From Congeria kusceri (taxonomy: Eukaryota; Mollusca; Bivalvia; Myida; Dreissenidae), in the NCBI GenBank assembly GCA_027627225.1, contig CM051033.1, positions 9,617,501 to 9,681,500 of the forward strand: DNA of 64,000 bases. The letters run 5' to 3'. Both the position numbers and the translations under genes were made by a program. This document shows, one piece after another, positions 1-11,600 of this stretch. A model generated the notes under the pieces. That model saw only the letters and a program-made list of their open reading frames with translations, ran no database searches and had not been told where the DNA came from. How positions within the stretch are numbered: position 1 is the stretch's first letter; the number at the start of each line of letters is the position of its first letter.

Positions 1-725
1 ACAGCATTCATCGTAACACGGTATCCTTAGCAACGCTATAACATTCACACGGCAAACACCAAAAGCATGAACATTTTAACCCAAGATACATAACAAATTG
101 CCATTATTTGTGTGTTTCTACATACGTGCGAATTTATCACTTCAGAACTTACGCCAAATGTAAGAGTGTCATCTGAATGTTTTCAAACAACGTTACATAT
201 TAGATATTGGCAACCAGACGAATTGTGTCGCCAATGAACAAAGGCAAGAACAAATAAGCATACAACGGGTTGATTTTTAGACGCTTGATGGAGACAATGT
301 AAGAAATTTATGTATAGAGACGAATTGGTCCCAAACCAATAGCCGGAGGAAAACAAAGTCACAAATCAATTTGCTGACAAGTTAAACTGGACAAAACATT
401 TTTAGTTTGTTGATTATTCACACATCTGTGGTCGAAGTATTTCAAAAGACAAACGTTATTAGATTTCAGTGAAGGTATTTTACTTACCAACAACTGTAAA
501 GACAATGGCTTTAAGAGCTTACTTATTTGTTGATCTATTTGTGTACACAAGTGTCATGAAACCCAACTGGAATCAGTACGAGTCACTATGGAATTTGGAA
601 ATGTTCAACTAGTAATATTTATACAGTGATTCTTTGATTAAGGTGTTCGAATCTTGTTAAAGTCAGGTCAGTTTATTTATGAGAAATGTAACTGCTTTCC
701 TCCAGAGGGTCTTAAAGATGCAGAA
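1..725. other. AT-rich non-coding stretch
   Basis: No exon-like open frame, RNA gene or recognisable element was seen. The short open frames here have no splice context or family resemblance. The stretch runs into the 33-bp minisatellite. Confidence 0.5.
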
Positions 726-1154
726 GTTAATGACTTTGAGGAAACTGTGGTAAACTGAGTTAATGACTTTGAGGAAACTGTGGTAAACTGAGTTAATGAC
801 TTTGAGGAAACTGTGATAAACTGAGTTAATGACTTTGAGGAAACTGTGGTAAACTGAGTTAATGACTTTGAGGAAACTGTGTTAAACTGAGTTAATGACT
901 TTGAGGAAACTGTGGTAAACTGAGTTAATGACTTTGAGGAAACTGTGGTAAACTGAGTTAATGACTTTGAGAAAACTGTGGTAAACTGAGTTAATGACTT
1001 TGAGGAAACTGTGGTAAACTGAGTTAATGACTTTGAGGAAACTGTGGTAAACTGAGTTAATGACTTTGAGGAAACTGTGGTAAACTGAGTTAATGACTTT
1101 GAGGAAACTGTGGTAAACTGAGTTAATGACTTTGAGGAAACTGTGGTAAACTGA
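726..1154. repeat. 33-bp minisatellite, 13 copies
   Basis: The unit starts GTTAATGACTTTGAGG and ends GTAAACTGA. The tract is 429 bp, exactly 13 x 33. Copies differ by single bases. Because 33 is a multiple of three, the minus strand keeps a frame open with an 11-residue repeat; that frame has no other sign of being a gene. Confidence 0.95.
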
Positions 1155-1362
1155 TTCATAAATGAAAGTATGGCACTCTTAAGGAAATTTCGACAAAATG
1201 AAATAAACATAAAAGATGAACAGCGCCTGGTGCAAATGTTTACTATATACTATACTATATACTATTATGGAACAGAACAAAGGTATGTGTTTATAGATCT
1301 CTAAACAGAATTACTACTGATGAAATCATTCATCATAACTGTTATAAAACAACTGAAAAGGC

Positions 1363-1880
1363 AACTAAATATCAAGCATGCATATTCAAATCATATGTTA
1401 CAACATATCAAGCATTCATGTTCAAAACATACATGTATGTTACTACATATCAAGCATTCACCAAAAACATTCACATAAAAATATCTTACTATATTCAAAT
1501 TAAACAAATATGTTCCTAAATATCAAACATCCATATTCAAAAAATGTGTACTAAATATCAAACATTCAAATTAAACAAATGTGTTGCTAAATATCAAGCA
1601 TCCATATTCAAAAAATATGTACTAAATATCAAGCATTCATATTAAAAAATATGTTACTAAATAAAATATCAAGCATTCATATTAAAAAATATGTTACTAA
1701 ATATCAAGCATTCATATTAAATAATACGTTACTAAATATCAAGCATTCATATTAAAAATATGTAACTAAATATCAAGCATTCATATTCAAAAATGTCATG
1801 ACTAAATATCAAGCATTCATATTCAAAAATGTCATGAATAAATATCAAGCATTCATATTCAAATCATTTGCTACTACGTA
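1363..1880. repeat. AT-rich imperfect tandem repeat, about 34-36 bp period
   Basis: The phrase AAATATCAAGCATTCATATT recurs about 13 times with variable spacers of A/T runs and ATGTTACT. The copies are more diverged at the left end and more alike at the right. Confidence 0.85.
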
Positions 1881-1977
1881 TCAACCTTTCATATCAAACC
1901 CATCACTGTAGGTGTGAGAGCATACACATGTCGATCACAATAGCAATGGTGTGTATGTTATATTTAATATCCCAACA

Positions 1978-2584
1978 CACATTCCACAGACATCACGAAT
2001 CCAACGAATCGCCAAAATTGATAAATATTAGGATTTGAAGTTAAATCGTAATCAGTTTGTGAAGTTCTTAACTTATTTGTTTATGTTCGTAGTCAGTTCT
2101 TGCAATTCTTGAGTAGTCAAAAATTCGTGATAAAAGTTATGAACTGTTCAAAATATTGGCCACAAATGCCAGATTCCAAAAATTCATAGTTAATCAGTAA
2201 GAAATTTGTAGTGCATTCTTAGGCATCGTAACTGAATCTGAATCATAATCGATTCGTAGTTATTCTTGTCACATTCCAGGGATTCGCGATTTCGCATCTT
2301 AACATAATTCTTACCTAGTTCATGCTTGCATTCGGTGTATTCTTAACCAATATGTCACTGATTCCTTACCTTCATGCAGTATCTGTAATAGATTCTTGTA
2401 AATCATAGTAAATTCTTTACAACATTCATTCAATTCCAGACGAATCCTACGATTATTCGTACCACTATCTTAACTGTATCGTAAATGAATAGTTAAATGT
2501 CACAATTTGACCCAGAAAATGTGCAAAATTTCACGAATCCTAAAAACCATCAATTCGTCAGATTCGTGGCGTGTGTGGAATGGG
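1978..2584. mobile_element. MITE-like element with terminal inverted repeats of about 34 bp
   Basis: The left end (1978-2011, containing CATTCCACAGAC and CACGAATC) is the reverse complement, with a few mismatches, of the right end (2551-2584, containing GATTCGTGGCGTG and GTGGAATGG). The interior has no coding frame. It is made of diverged repeats of ATTCGTA/ATTCTTA-type words on both strands. Length is about 607 bp. No target-site duplication could be fixed. Confidence 0.65.
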
Positions 2585-2596
2585 GACCTAAACAAA

Positions 2597-3450
2597 CAAG
2601 AGCTGTCAGAGGACAGCACGCTCGACTATATGAAGTATTTCAGTTGGTATATATTTTGAATAGTTAAAATACAAAATTTTTAGGTGAAACCTTTCCAGTT
2701 TATAAATTTTTGGAACAAAAACTTTAACAACAAAGTCTATGTAAAAAGTGAGCTAACTCTGTCAAAATACAAAACATAGTTATGGGTAATGTTGCCCCTC
2801 ATATTAGAGTTGATGACAAAGGTTAGTTCCAGGTTTCAAGTGAATAACTTTTGTAATTTTCAAGTTACAAACTTTTGATTATAAACTTCAACCAGGAAAT
2901 CTATTTGAAAAAGGGGCATAACTCTGTCAAAATACAAAACATAGTTATGGGTAATGTTGCCCCTGATACGAGAGTTTATGGCAAAGGTTAGTTCCAAGTT
3001 TCAAGTGAATAACTTATGTAGTTTTGAAGTTACAAAACTTTTCAATATAAACTTTAAATAGAAAATCTAAGTGAAAACGGGGGCATAACTGTGTCAAAAT
3101 ACAAAACAGAATTATAGCAAATGTTGCCCTTGATACTGGATTTGATGACAAAGGTAAGTTCCAAGTTTCCAGTGCATAATTTATGTAGTTTTGAAGTTAC
3201 AAAACTTTGGATTATAAACTTTAACTAGAAAATCTAGGTGAAAAAGGGGCATAACTCTGTCAAAATACAAAACATGAGTTATAGGCAATGTTGACCTTGA
3301 TACTGGAATTGATGACAAAGGTATATTCCAAGTTTCAAGTGAATAACTTATGTAGTTTTGAAGTTACACGGCTTTCGAATAAAAACTTTAACCAAATTCA
3401 GCCGTGGACGCCGACGCCGGGGGTAGTATTCTTCGAAAAGTCGAGCTAAA
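2597..3450. mobile_element. Hairpin-ended modular element, copy 1
   Basis: The left end holds a small hairpin (GCTGTC-AGAG-GACAGC) followed by CGCTCGACTAT. The right end is a CGCCGACGCCGG run followed by a segment ending GTCGAGCTAAAA. Between them are about four diverged modules of 165-175 bp, each with GGGGCATAACTCTGTC, GTTATGGG-type and TTTCAAGTGAATAACTT phrases. Termini around a tandem core recall the bivalve pearl/HINE class of non-autonomous, Helitron-like elements; that assignment is by resemblance only. Copies at 7316, 12758 and 40111 share both ends. Confidence 0.7.
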
Positions 3451-6400
3451 AATAAATTCAGTGTAACCTTAAATCAGCTTTCAATAAATGCTAACATTTT
3501 TTCTGAGTCAAAAAGAGTAATGGTCCTTGTGTTCTGCACTTCCTCTCATCATCCTCTATTATTATATAAAGTTTCATTCGAATCCCTTTCATACTATTGG
3601 AGTTACGCTCTGCACAAGAAAATTAAACAAAGGGCAATAACTCAGTAAATATTGAAGAGTCATGGTCCTTGTGCTTTGCACTTCCTCTCATTGTCTCCTT
3701 TCATTGTCCTCTATCATTATATAAAGTTGCATTTGAATCCCTTCAATACTAATGGAGTTATGTTCCGCACCAGAAAATAAATGCTTTACATAAGGAAATA
3801 AAACAAAGGGCAATAGCTTCGTAAATATTGAAGAAAGAGTTGTGGACCTTGTGCTCTGCACTTCCTATCATAGTCCTCTATCATTTTATGAAATTTCATT
3901 CGAATCCCTTTAATACTAATGGAGTTATGCTCCGCACAAGAAAATTGAAGGGATTCAAATGAAACTGCGTTTAATGATAGAGGGAAATGAGAGGAAGCGC
4001 AGAGCACAAGGATCATAACACTAACTTATGTAGTTTTGAAGTTACAAAACTTTTGAATATAAACTTTAAATAGAAAATCGAAGTGGAAAGGGGGCATAAC
4101 TCTGTCCAAATACAAAACAGAATTATAGCAAATGTTGCCCTTGATACTGGAGTTGATGACAAAGGTTAGTTCCAAGTTTCAAGTTAATAACTTATGTAGT
4201 TTTGAAGTTACAAAATTTTTGATTATAAACTTTAACCAGAAAATCTATGTGAAAAAGGGGCATAACTCTGTCAAAATACAAAACAGAGTTATAGGGAATG
4301 TTGATACTGGAATTGATGACAAAGGTAAATTCCAAGTTTCAAGTGAATAACTAATGTAGTTTTGAAGTTACTAGGCTTTTGAATAAAAACTTCAACCAAA
4401 TTCAGATGTGGACGCTAACGCCGGGGGTAGTAGGAAAATTGAACAAAGGGCAATAACTTCGTAAATATTGAAGAAAGAGTTACATGAACTTTCTTGTGTG
4501 GAACATAACTCCATCAGTATTGAAGGGATTCAAATGAAACTTCGTGTATTGATAGAGGACAATGAAAGGAGGCAATGCGAGGAAGTGCAAAGCACAAAGA
4601 CCATAACTCTTCAATACTTACGAAGTTATTGCCCTTTGTTTAATTTTCTTGTGCAAAGCATAACTCCATTAGTATTGAAGGGATTCAAGTCAAACTTTAT
4701 ATAATGATAGAGGACAATGAAAGGAGACAATGGTAGGAAGTGCAAAGCACAAGGACCAGCTTCACATAAGGAAATAAAACAAAGGGCAATAACTTTGTAA
4801 ATATTGAAGAAAGAGTTGTGGACCTTGTGCTCTTCACTTCCTTTCACAGTCCTCGATCATTAGATGAAATTTCATTTGAATCCCTTCAATACTAATGGAG
4901 TCATGCTCCGCACAAGAAAATTGAAGGGATTCAAATGAAACTGCATTTAATGATAGAGGGAAATGAGAGGAAGTGCAGAGCACAGGGATCATAACACTAA
5001 CTTATGTAGTTTTAAAATTACAAAACTTTTGAATATAAACTTTAAATAAAAAATCTAAGTGGAAAGGGGGCACAACTCTTTCAAAATACAAAACAGAATT
5101 ATAGCAAATGTTGCCCTTGATACTGGAGTTGATGACAAAGGTTAGTTCCAAGTTTCAAGTTAATAACTTATGTAGTTTTGAAGTTACAAAACTTTTGATA
5201 ATACACTTTAACCAGAAAATTGATGTGAAAAAGTCAAAATACAAAACAGAGTTATACAGAATGTTGCCCTTGATACTGGAATTGATGACAAAGGCATATT
5301 CCAAGTTTCAAGTGAATAACTCATGTAGTTTTGAATTTACAAGCCTTTTGAATAAAAACTTAACTAAATTTAGATGTGGACGCTGACGCTGGGGTTAGTA
5401 GGAAAGCTCACCTATTCTTCGAAAAGTTGAGCTTAAAATAAATTCAGTGCGACTTAAATCATCTTTCAATAAATGCTAACATTTTTTTCTGAGTCAAAAA
5501 GAGTTATGGTCCTTGTGCTCTGCACTTCCTCTCATTGTCCTCTATCATTATATAAAGTTTCATTCGAATCCCTTCAATACTAATGGAGTTATGCTCTGCA
5601 CAAGAAAATTAAACAAAGGACAATAACTCTGTACATATTGAAGAGTTATGGTCCTTGTGATTTGCACTTCCTCCCATTGTCTCATTTAATTGTCCTTTAT
5701 CATTATATCAAGTTTCATTTGAATCCCTTCAATACTAATGGAGTTATGATCTGCACAAGAAAATTAAACAAGGGCAATAACTCCGTAAATATTGAAGAGT
5801 TATGGTCCTTGTGCTTTGCACTTCCTCTCATTGTCTCCTTTCATTGTCCTCTATCATTAAATGAAGTTTTATTTGAATCCCTTCAATACTAATGGAGTTA
5901 TGTTCCGCACAAGAAAATTAATGCTTCACATAACAAAATAATACAAAGGGCAATAACTTCGTAAATATTGAAGTAAGAGTTGTGGTCCTTGTGCTTTGCA
6001 CTTCCTCCGATTATCTCCTTTAATTGTCCTTTATCATTATATGAAGTTTCATTAGAATCCCTTCAATATTAATGGAGTTATGCTCCGCACAAGAAAATTA
6101 AACAAAGGGCAATAAATCTGTAAATATTGAAGAAGAGTTATGGTCCTTGTGCTCTGCACTTCCTCTCATTGTCCTCTATCATTATTTGAAGTTTCATTTG
6201 AATCCCGTGAATACTAATGGAGTTATGCTCCGCACAAAAAATTAAACAAAGGATAGCACTCTGTAAATATTTAAGAAAGTGTTATGATCCTTGTGATCTG
6301 CACCTCCTCTCGTTGCCCTCTATCATTAAATGCAATTTCATTTGAATCCCTTCAGTACTAACGGAGTTATGATCTGCACAAGAAAACTAAACAAAGGGCA

Positions 6401-6530
6401 ATAACTCTGTAAATGTTGAAGAGAGAGTTGTTGTCCTTGTACTCTGCACTTCCTCTTATTGTCCTCTATCATTATAGGAAGTTTCATTTGAATCCCTTCA
6501 ATACTAATGGAGTAATGCTCATAGTGACCA
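3451..6530. repeat. Array of ~145-180 bp modules with an internal ~976-bp duplication
   Basis: A second module class repeats GTCCTTGTGCTCTGCAC, CTCTATCATTATAT, GAATCCCTTCAATACTAA and GGGCAATAACT. Starts near 5508, 5650, 5804, 5984, 6142, 6286 and 6431 give periods of 142-180 bp. Inside, 3794-4440 and 4770-5400 are near copies offset by 968-976 bp. Each copy contains a module followed by its own inverted copy (about 3834-3945 against 3945-4015), so hairpins are possible. No gene was found. Confidence 0.8.
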
Positions 6531-7315
6531 TAAATATAGAATTGATTCAGAAAAAATGCTAGGATTTTATTGAAAGATGATTAAAATTGCATTGACTTTA
6601 TTTTTTGTTTAAATATTATATACAGGTATCAAACAACAATAAAATATATTAGTGGATAGTTTCTTTTCTGATTGAGTTTTGAAATATGTGCATCAGAAAT
6701 ATTTTATTGAATGAACCTCTATGTTTTAGAATCATAAGTTCTAAGTAAACCAAATGTATGATTTCATATTAAAACTTGATGACAGGAACTACATAACCCA
6801 AATGTATGTACACATCATTGCTTCAACATAATTCTGATGACTTTTATTTTCTCACATGGCGACATAAATACCTGTGTGTGTTTACCAATACTAACAAAGT
6901 TATTCCAAATATAAACAATTAAGCCACCTAAAGCTTGTTTACTAGTTTTCACATTTTCAGATCCGCATGCAAATCTACTGAACTGTAAACTGGAAAAATC
7001 ATTTGTCAACGTTGTTACTTTCAACTTTTTTCATGGTCCACATCGCAACAAATTATACTTATGATGATTCTTTTCAAATTTTAAATGTGCAAAGTTAGGA
7101 TTTAGGTATAGCGGTTTTGATTGCTGTTCAATTCCACAATCGATATAATTGTACAGATTTCCCATGTAGCAGATTCAACCAGATTAATTTTGTGGTGCTG
7201 GGGCCTTGTACATGCACATGTTGGCCATTATTTGCACCTTTGAGCTTATTCAAATGGGGTTATGTGGAGCTACCTCTTCCGACACCCAGATAACTTGCAG
7301 AACCATGGCCTTATA
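6531..7315. other. Intergenic, no feature seen
   Basis: AT-rich sequence without a convincing exon. An open frame on the minus strand near 6815-7024 has no splice context or family resemblance. Confidence 0.45.
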
Positions 7316-8064
7316 AACAGGAGCTGTCTCAGGACAGCACGCTCGACTACTCACTTCGCTTTTATAATATATATATATATATTCTGTCAGTGACCTTACA
7401 TAATGACCATGAAAAAATGTGTGAAATTTCAAATGAATACATGTAGTATTTACAGAGGTATGTACTTGCACACTCACTTTAACCTGAATATTTCTAAGTA
7501 CAAAAAGGGGCATAATTCTGCTAAAATGCTGGTCACAGTTATGAGCATTGGCCAGTGACCTTATATTATGACCCTGAGGACATGCATGAAGTTTCAGCTG
7601 ATTATCTGTAGTAGTTATAGAGATATTTACTTCCACGCAAAACTTAACCTGAATTTTCTAAGTACAAAAATGGCATAATTCTGCTAAATTGCAAGTTAGA
7701 GTAATTGGCCTTGGTCAGTGACCTTACATAATGACCCCGAATACATGCGTGAAGTTTCAAATGAATATCTGTAGTAGCTATAGAGATATGGAGTTGTTGC
7801 ACACAATCTTTAACCTGATTTTTTTAAGTACAAAAAGGGACATAATTGTGCTAAAATGCTGGTCACATATATGGGTCTTGGCCAGGACCTTATATAATGA
7901 CCCCGAAGACATGTGTGAAGTTGCCATTGAATATCTGCAGTAGTTACACAGATATGGACTTGTTGCATGCAAACCAGAACCAGAGTATTACGCTAACGGC
8001 TACGCCGACGCCAATGAATGGATGAGAAGTATAGCTTGAACAATTTGTAGAATAGTCAAGCTAA
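7316..8064. mobile_element. Hairpin-ended modular element, copy 2
   Basis: It starts with the AGGAGCTGTC...GACAGCACGCTCGACTA end and finishes with TAGCTTGA...GTCAAGCTAA, an 8-bp perfect stem. The core carries modules with GGGCATAATTCTGCTAAAATG and AGTGACCTTATATAATGACC. A short (TA)n tract lies at 7366-7380. Confidence 0.7.
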
Positions 8065-8660
8065 TAACTACATAAGGTTGAGATTATGAGAAAAAACCTG
8101 GTGTACAAACTTCCTAGAAACTGAGCAAAGCTGGTGCGGCAATGTTACAATGACTTGCAGAATGGTATTGTTGTGTGATAAATGCAAGCACCTATATGTG
8201 AGGTTTGAACAGTTCTGATTTTGCCAAGTTTTGCAAACCTATTTGCCCCACTCTGGAAGTTTATCCTGTCTAGTCATTCCATCCCGAGTCTGGGTTTGAG
8301 AAGGTACATAAGATGAACTTTTGACCTAGAAATTTGCTGTTTCAGAGCTGTCTACTTTGACCAAAGGTGACCATAAGTCTCTTGAATGTTGAATTTGAAA
8401 ATCATTTAAAATGTTAGTGTTTGTCAATCGATGCATATTGCTTATTAAAATGCTACACCTCACCATAATCAATACAATGGACAATTTTTTATTCATTTAG
8501 TTTCACTTAGGGTCTGGGGGTTTCTGTTCAAGTCTATGCCCTCAAGCTGTGTTCATATGATGTTGGTCAATGTTATGATTACTAGTATTTTTCAACATGT
8601 AAAACATAAGTTGAATGCAATTATCTCCAAAATTCTAAACAAATCTATGCTTACCAGTTT
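8065..8660. other. 3' flank of the protease-like gene
   Basis: This lies downstream of the stop codon of the minus-strand gene and probably includes its 3' UTR. No separate feature was seen. Confidence 0.4.
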
Positions 8661-11600
8661 TCACATAGGGTTATCATCATTGCACAGCCTAAATTTTGAA
8701 AAAAAGATGCCTTCTAATTCATGGAATGCTTTATTGAGAAGAACTGCAACATATGCATTTGTTGATCTGTCACTGAAACTTTCAAGTTTTCCTATGACCA
8801 TAGCAACAGCATACAATGTCTGCTCCCTTCTGTCCGTGGCACATACCATAGCACCGCTATCACCTGGTTTGCTGAACGACTGACCCTCTATGCGATCATG
8901 TACTTTAATCCACAGTCCTTGCGCTGCTTCTACAATGACTTCAGCCAGTGTTCCCAAACCAAGAGACGTTGCTGCTCCCCTTATATACACTGGTGCTCCT
9001 ATCCAATGTTCATGTTGTTCATTAGCAAGTAACGTGCCATGCATCGGCATCCCTCCTTCTGTTATGAATCCAGTGTAACACTGATTTATAAAATCTGCAT
9101 ATATGTCGATAGGAATTATATCAACCAAGTTTCTCTCATGAATATTGTTTATTTCACCAATTATGGTATCATTAACTTTAAGAAAAACATGTTCTCTATT
9201 AGCAATTGCTACATGTCGTGAGATAAGTCCAACTAGTTTCTCTGGTATGTGTTCAGGCCTTGCACCAGGAAACCTCTCTGCAAAACCTCCCAATGTTCCA
9301 TTATAAACCGTGTCTCCAGAGGCAATGAAAGGCGTGAACTTACCATATATGAATATATCTTGCACGTTTTCATTTGCTATGATCTGTTTTACCCTAGCTG
9401 TAATTGTGTTGTTGTCTTTTGTGTTTTCAATAAGGACTTCAAGGTGTCCATGGTTCTTAGAGCAACCAACAACCCCTTCTATTTGCAGTAGATTCTTGAT
9501 TACCTAAAAATAAACAAAAATCAATTCATTATTAAAACAAGGATATCAATAAAACTGATGGATCAAGCAGTTTGAAGGCTATGAGAATGGCAGAGATATT
9601 AAAATGACTAAAAATCACTAGAACTGTAGAACCAAATATAACGTCAAGAATTGTGCAGTATATGCTAATTCAGCAATATTCAAAGTCCCATAACTCCAAG
9701 GAAAATTATCAAACTGCAATGACCTGGTGCCATCCACATCTTCTAAAGATAACAAGGTTTTCTATAAAGTGTTGTTGTATTTTGATCAGTGGTTGCTGAG
9801 AAATAGCCCGGACAAGAATTTTGCACTATATACTAATTTCAAAAATCTTCAAAAGCCCCTTTCCTCTCAGAAAAATCATTAAAGCAGAACGCCTGTTAAT
9901 ATGCACAAATCCTCTTGGTAATGAAGCTTCCCATATAGTACCATTGCATTTTGGCCAAATGTTGCTGAGATATAGCCCAGACAAGAATTTTGCACTATAT
10001 ACTAATTTCAGAAATCTTCTTAGTCTATTAACTCAAAGACAAATTATTAAAGCGGAATGACCTCGAACTATGCACACCTACTATTGGTAATGAAGCATCC
10101 CGTGCATTTCATTGAATTCCGACCAGTAGGGCTAAAAAAAGTTAATGAATTGTTTGTCAGGCAGTGCTGCAATGTTTTTCAATGGCCCGTCAAAATTTTT
10201 AATTAAATGCCAGCAAAAATTGTATTTACTATTTTTTGACAATCGAGTCCGGTTTTAAACCAGCAGTTCAGAAATATGTTAATAAAAATCAAACTTTGCA
10301 GAAATTGTTTTTAATGGGCATGTTACCCAACAAAATACAAGAACTACACATTGAAATCTGGTAATTATTAACATTTTGGTAACTTGCTATCGTCTATTTT
10401 CTTTATGCGATAAATGGTGATGACTCTGCAGTAAACCAGCATGTACATTATAGTACATTCTGTTCATACCAAGTGCTTTTGAACAAATAGTATAAAATGA
10501 CTTTCTTAAATAAGAAACAGGTTTCGGACGAATAAACACCAGTAACGTTCATCAGAACTATTACTAAAATTACAGTGTATTCAAATAGATTCCATGGACA
10601 GTGGCTTAAACGAATCCGCATTTTAGCATAACGGAAGAAGAGTAACCCCGCAGATATTTCAGTATTGCCAGTAACTTTCTTTCTGTCTGATTTAATTCTA
10701 TAAATCGGATATACATGAATTGTGAAATACTGTGTAAACCTCAACTTTGTACAAAAAGTCATATTCGGTTGGGAATTTTTATAAATATTGTCTAAGTTAA
10801 ATTTTATAAATAGAAGTACTTTAATACTGATGGTATATCAATTTGAAGGCACTTATGTTAATTATGAACATTCAAATTGATTTGCCTTGCATAAATAACG
10901 GTTTGTAACATGAGAATTAATAAATCTGCATTTAGAATTTTATTTTAAAAAGTATGCTTATGTTGTTATTAAACCTTAAAATTGTCTTTAATCTGTACTT
11001 ACTTACTTGTTTTAAGAAGTCATTACATAGTGCCAATAGAAAAGAGTATGAAAATTCGCCCTCCCTCCAGATTGTTTGGAAAAAGTACCAGAGAAACACT
11101 TCATTAACTTTTTTTAGCCTAGTTGTTGAGATATAGCCTGGACAATAATGTGCGCAAAATACCAATTGCAGCAGTCTTCGAAGTTCAATAATTCCAAGCA
11201 AAATCAATGAAGCAGATCCTCCTGTTCCTACGCACTTCTTTTTAGTAATGAAGCTTTCCATAGTTGCTGACGAAAAAAGGGGAAAGGCACAAAGCGGCAA
11301 GCTTAATACCAGTAAAAGTACAGAACAGTTCAACATTAAAACCATTATAATATTGCCACATACATCGTCAATATTTTCTGGATAGGTGTAAGTAACAACT
11401 TCAAATGATGGTCTTTCAATTTTTGGCACATCACTTCGTTGGTACGCTGTCCTTGCGTAGGCATAAATGCTCTGCAATGTGTTTACTTTCACAACATCTG
11501 AAAGTTAATAATTGCATCTGTTTTACAATAAAAACAATTCACTTCATAATTTACATGCGTAGTGATAAAGATAGTAATATGAATCACCAGTGGTTTAGCA

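Noticed and set aside
677..1210. 177-codon minus-strand frame with an 11-residue repeat
   Set aside because: Explained by the 33-bp minisatellite; no start context, splice sites or codon signature.
1363..1880. CRISPR array
   Set aside because: Repeats are AT-rich, unequal and without unique spacers of constant length; the window is eukaryotic.
3786..5892. Several 70-90 codon frames
   Set aside because: They are fragments of the module array in both orientations, with the same phrase in different frames.
8536..9507. Plus-strand frames over the protease-like exon
   Set aside because: Shadows of the minus-strand exon that holds the GDSG motif.
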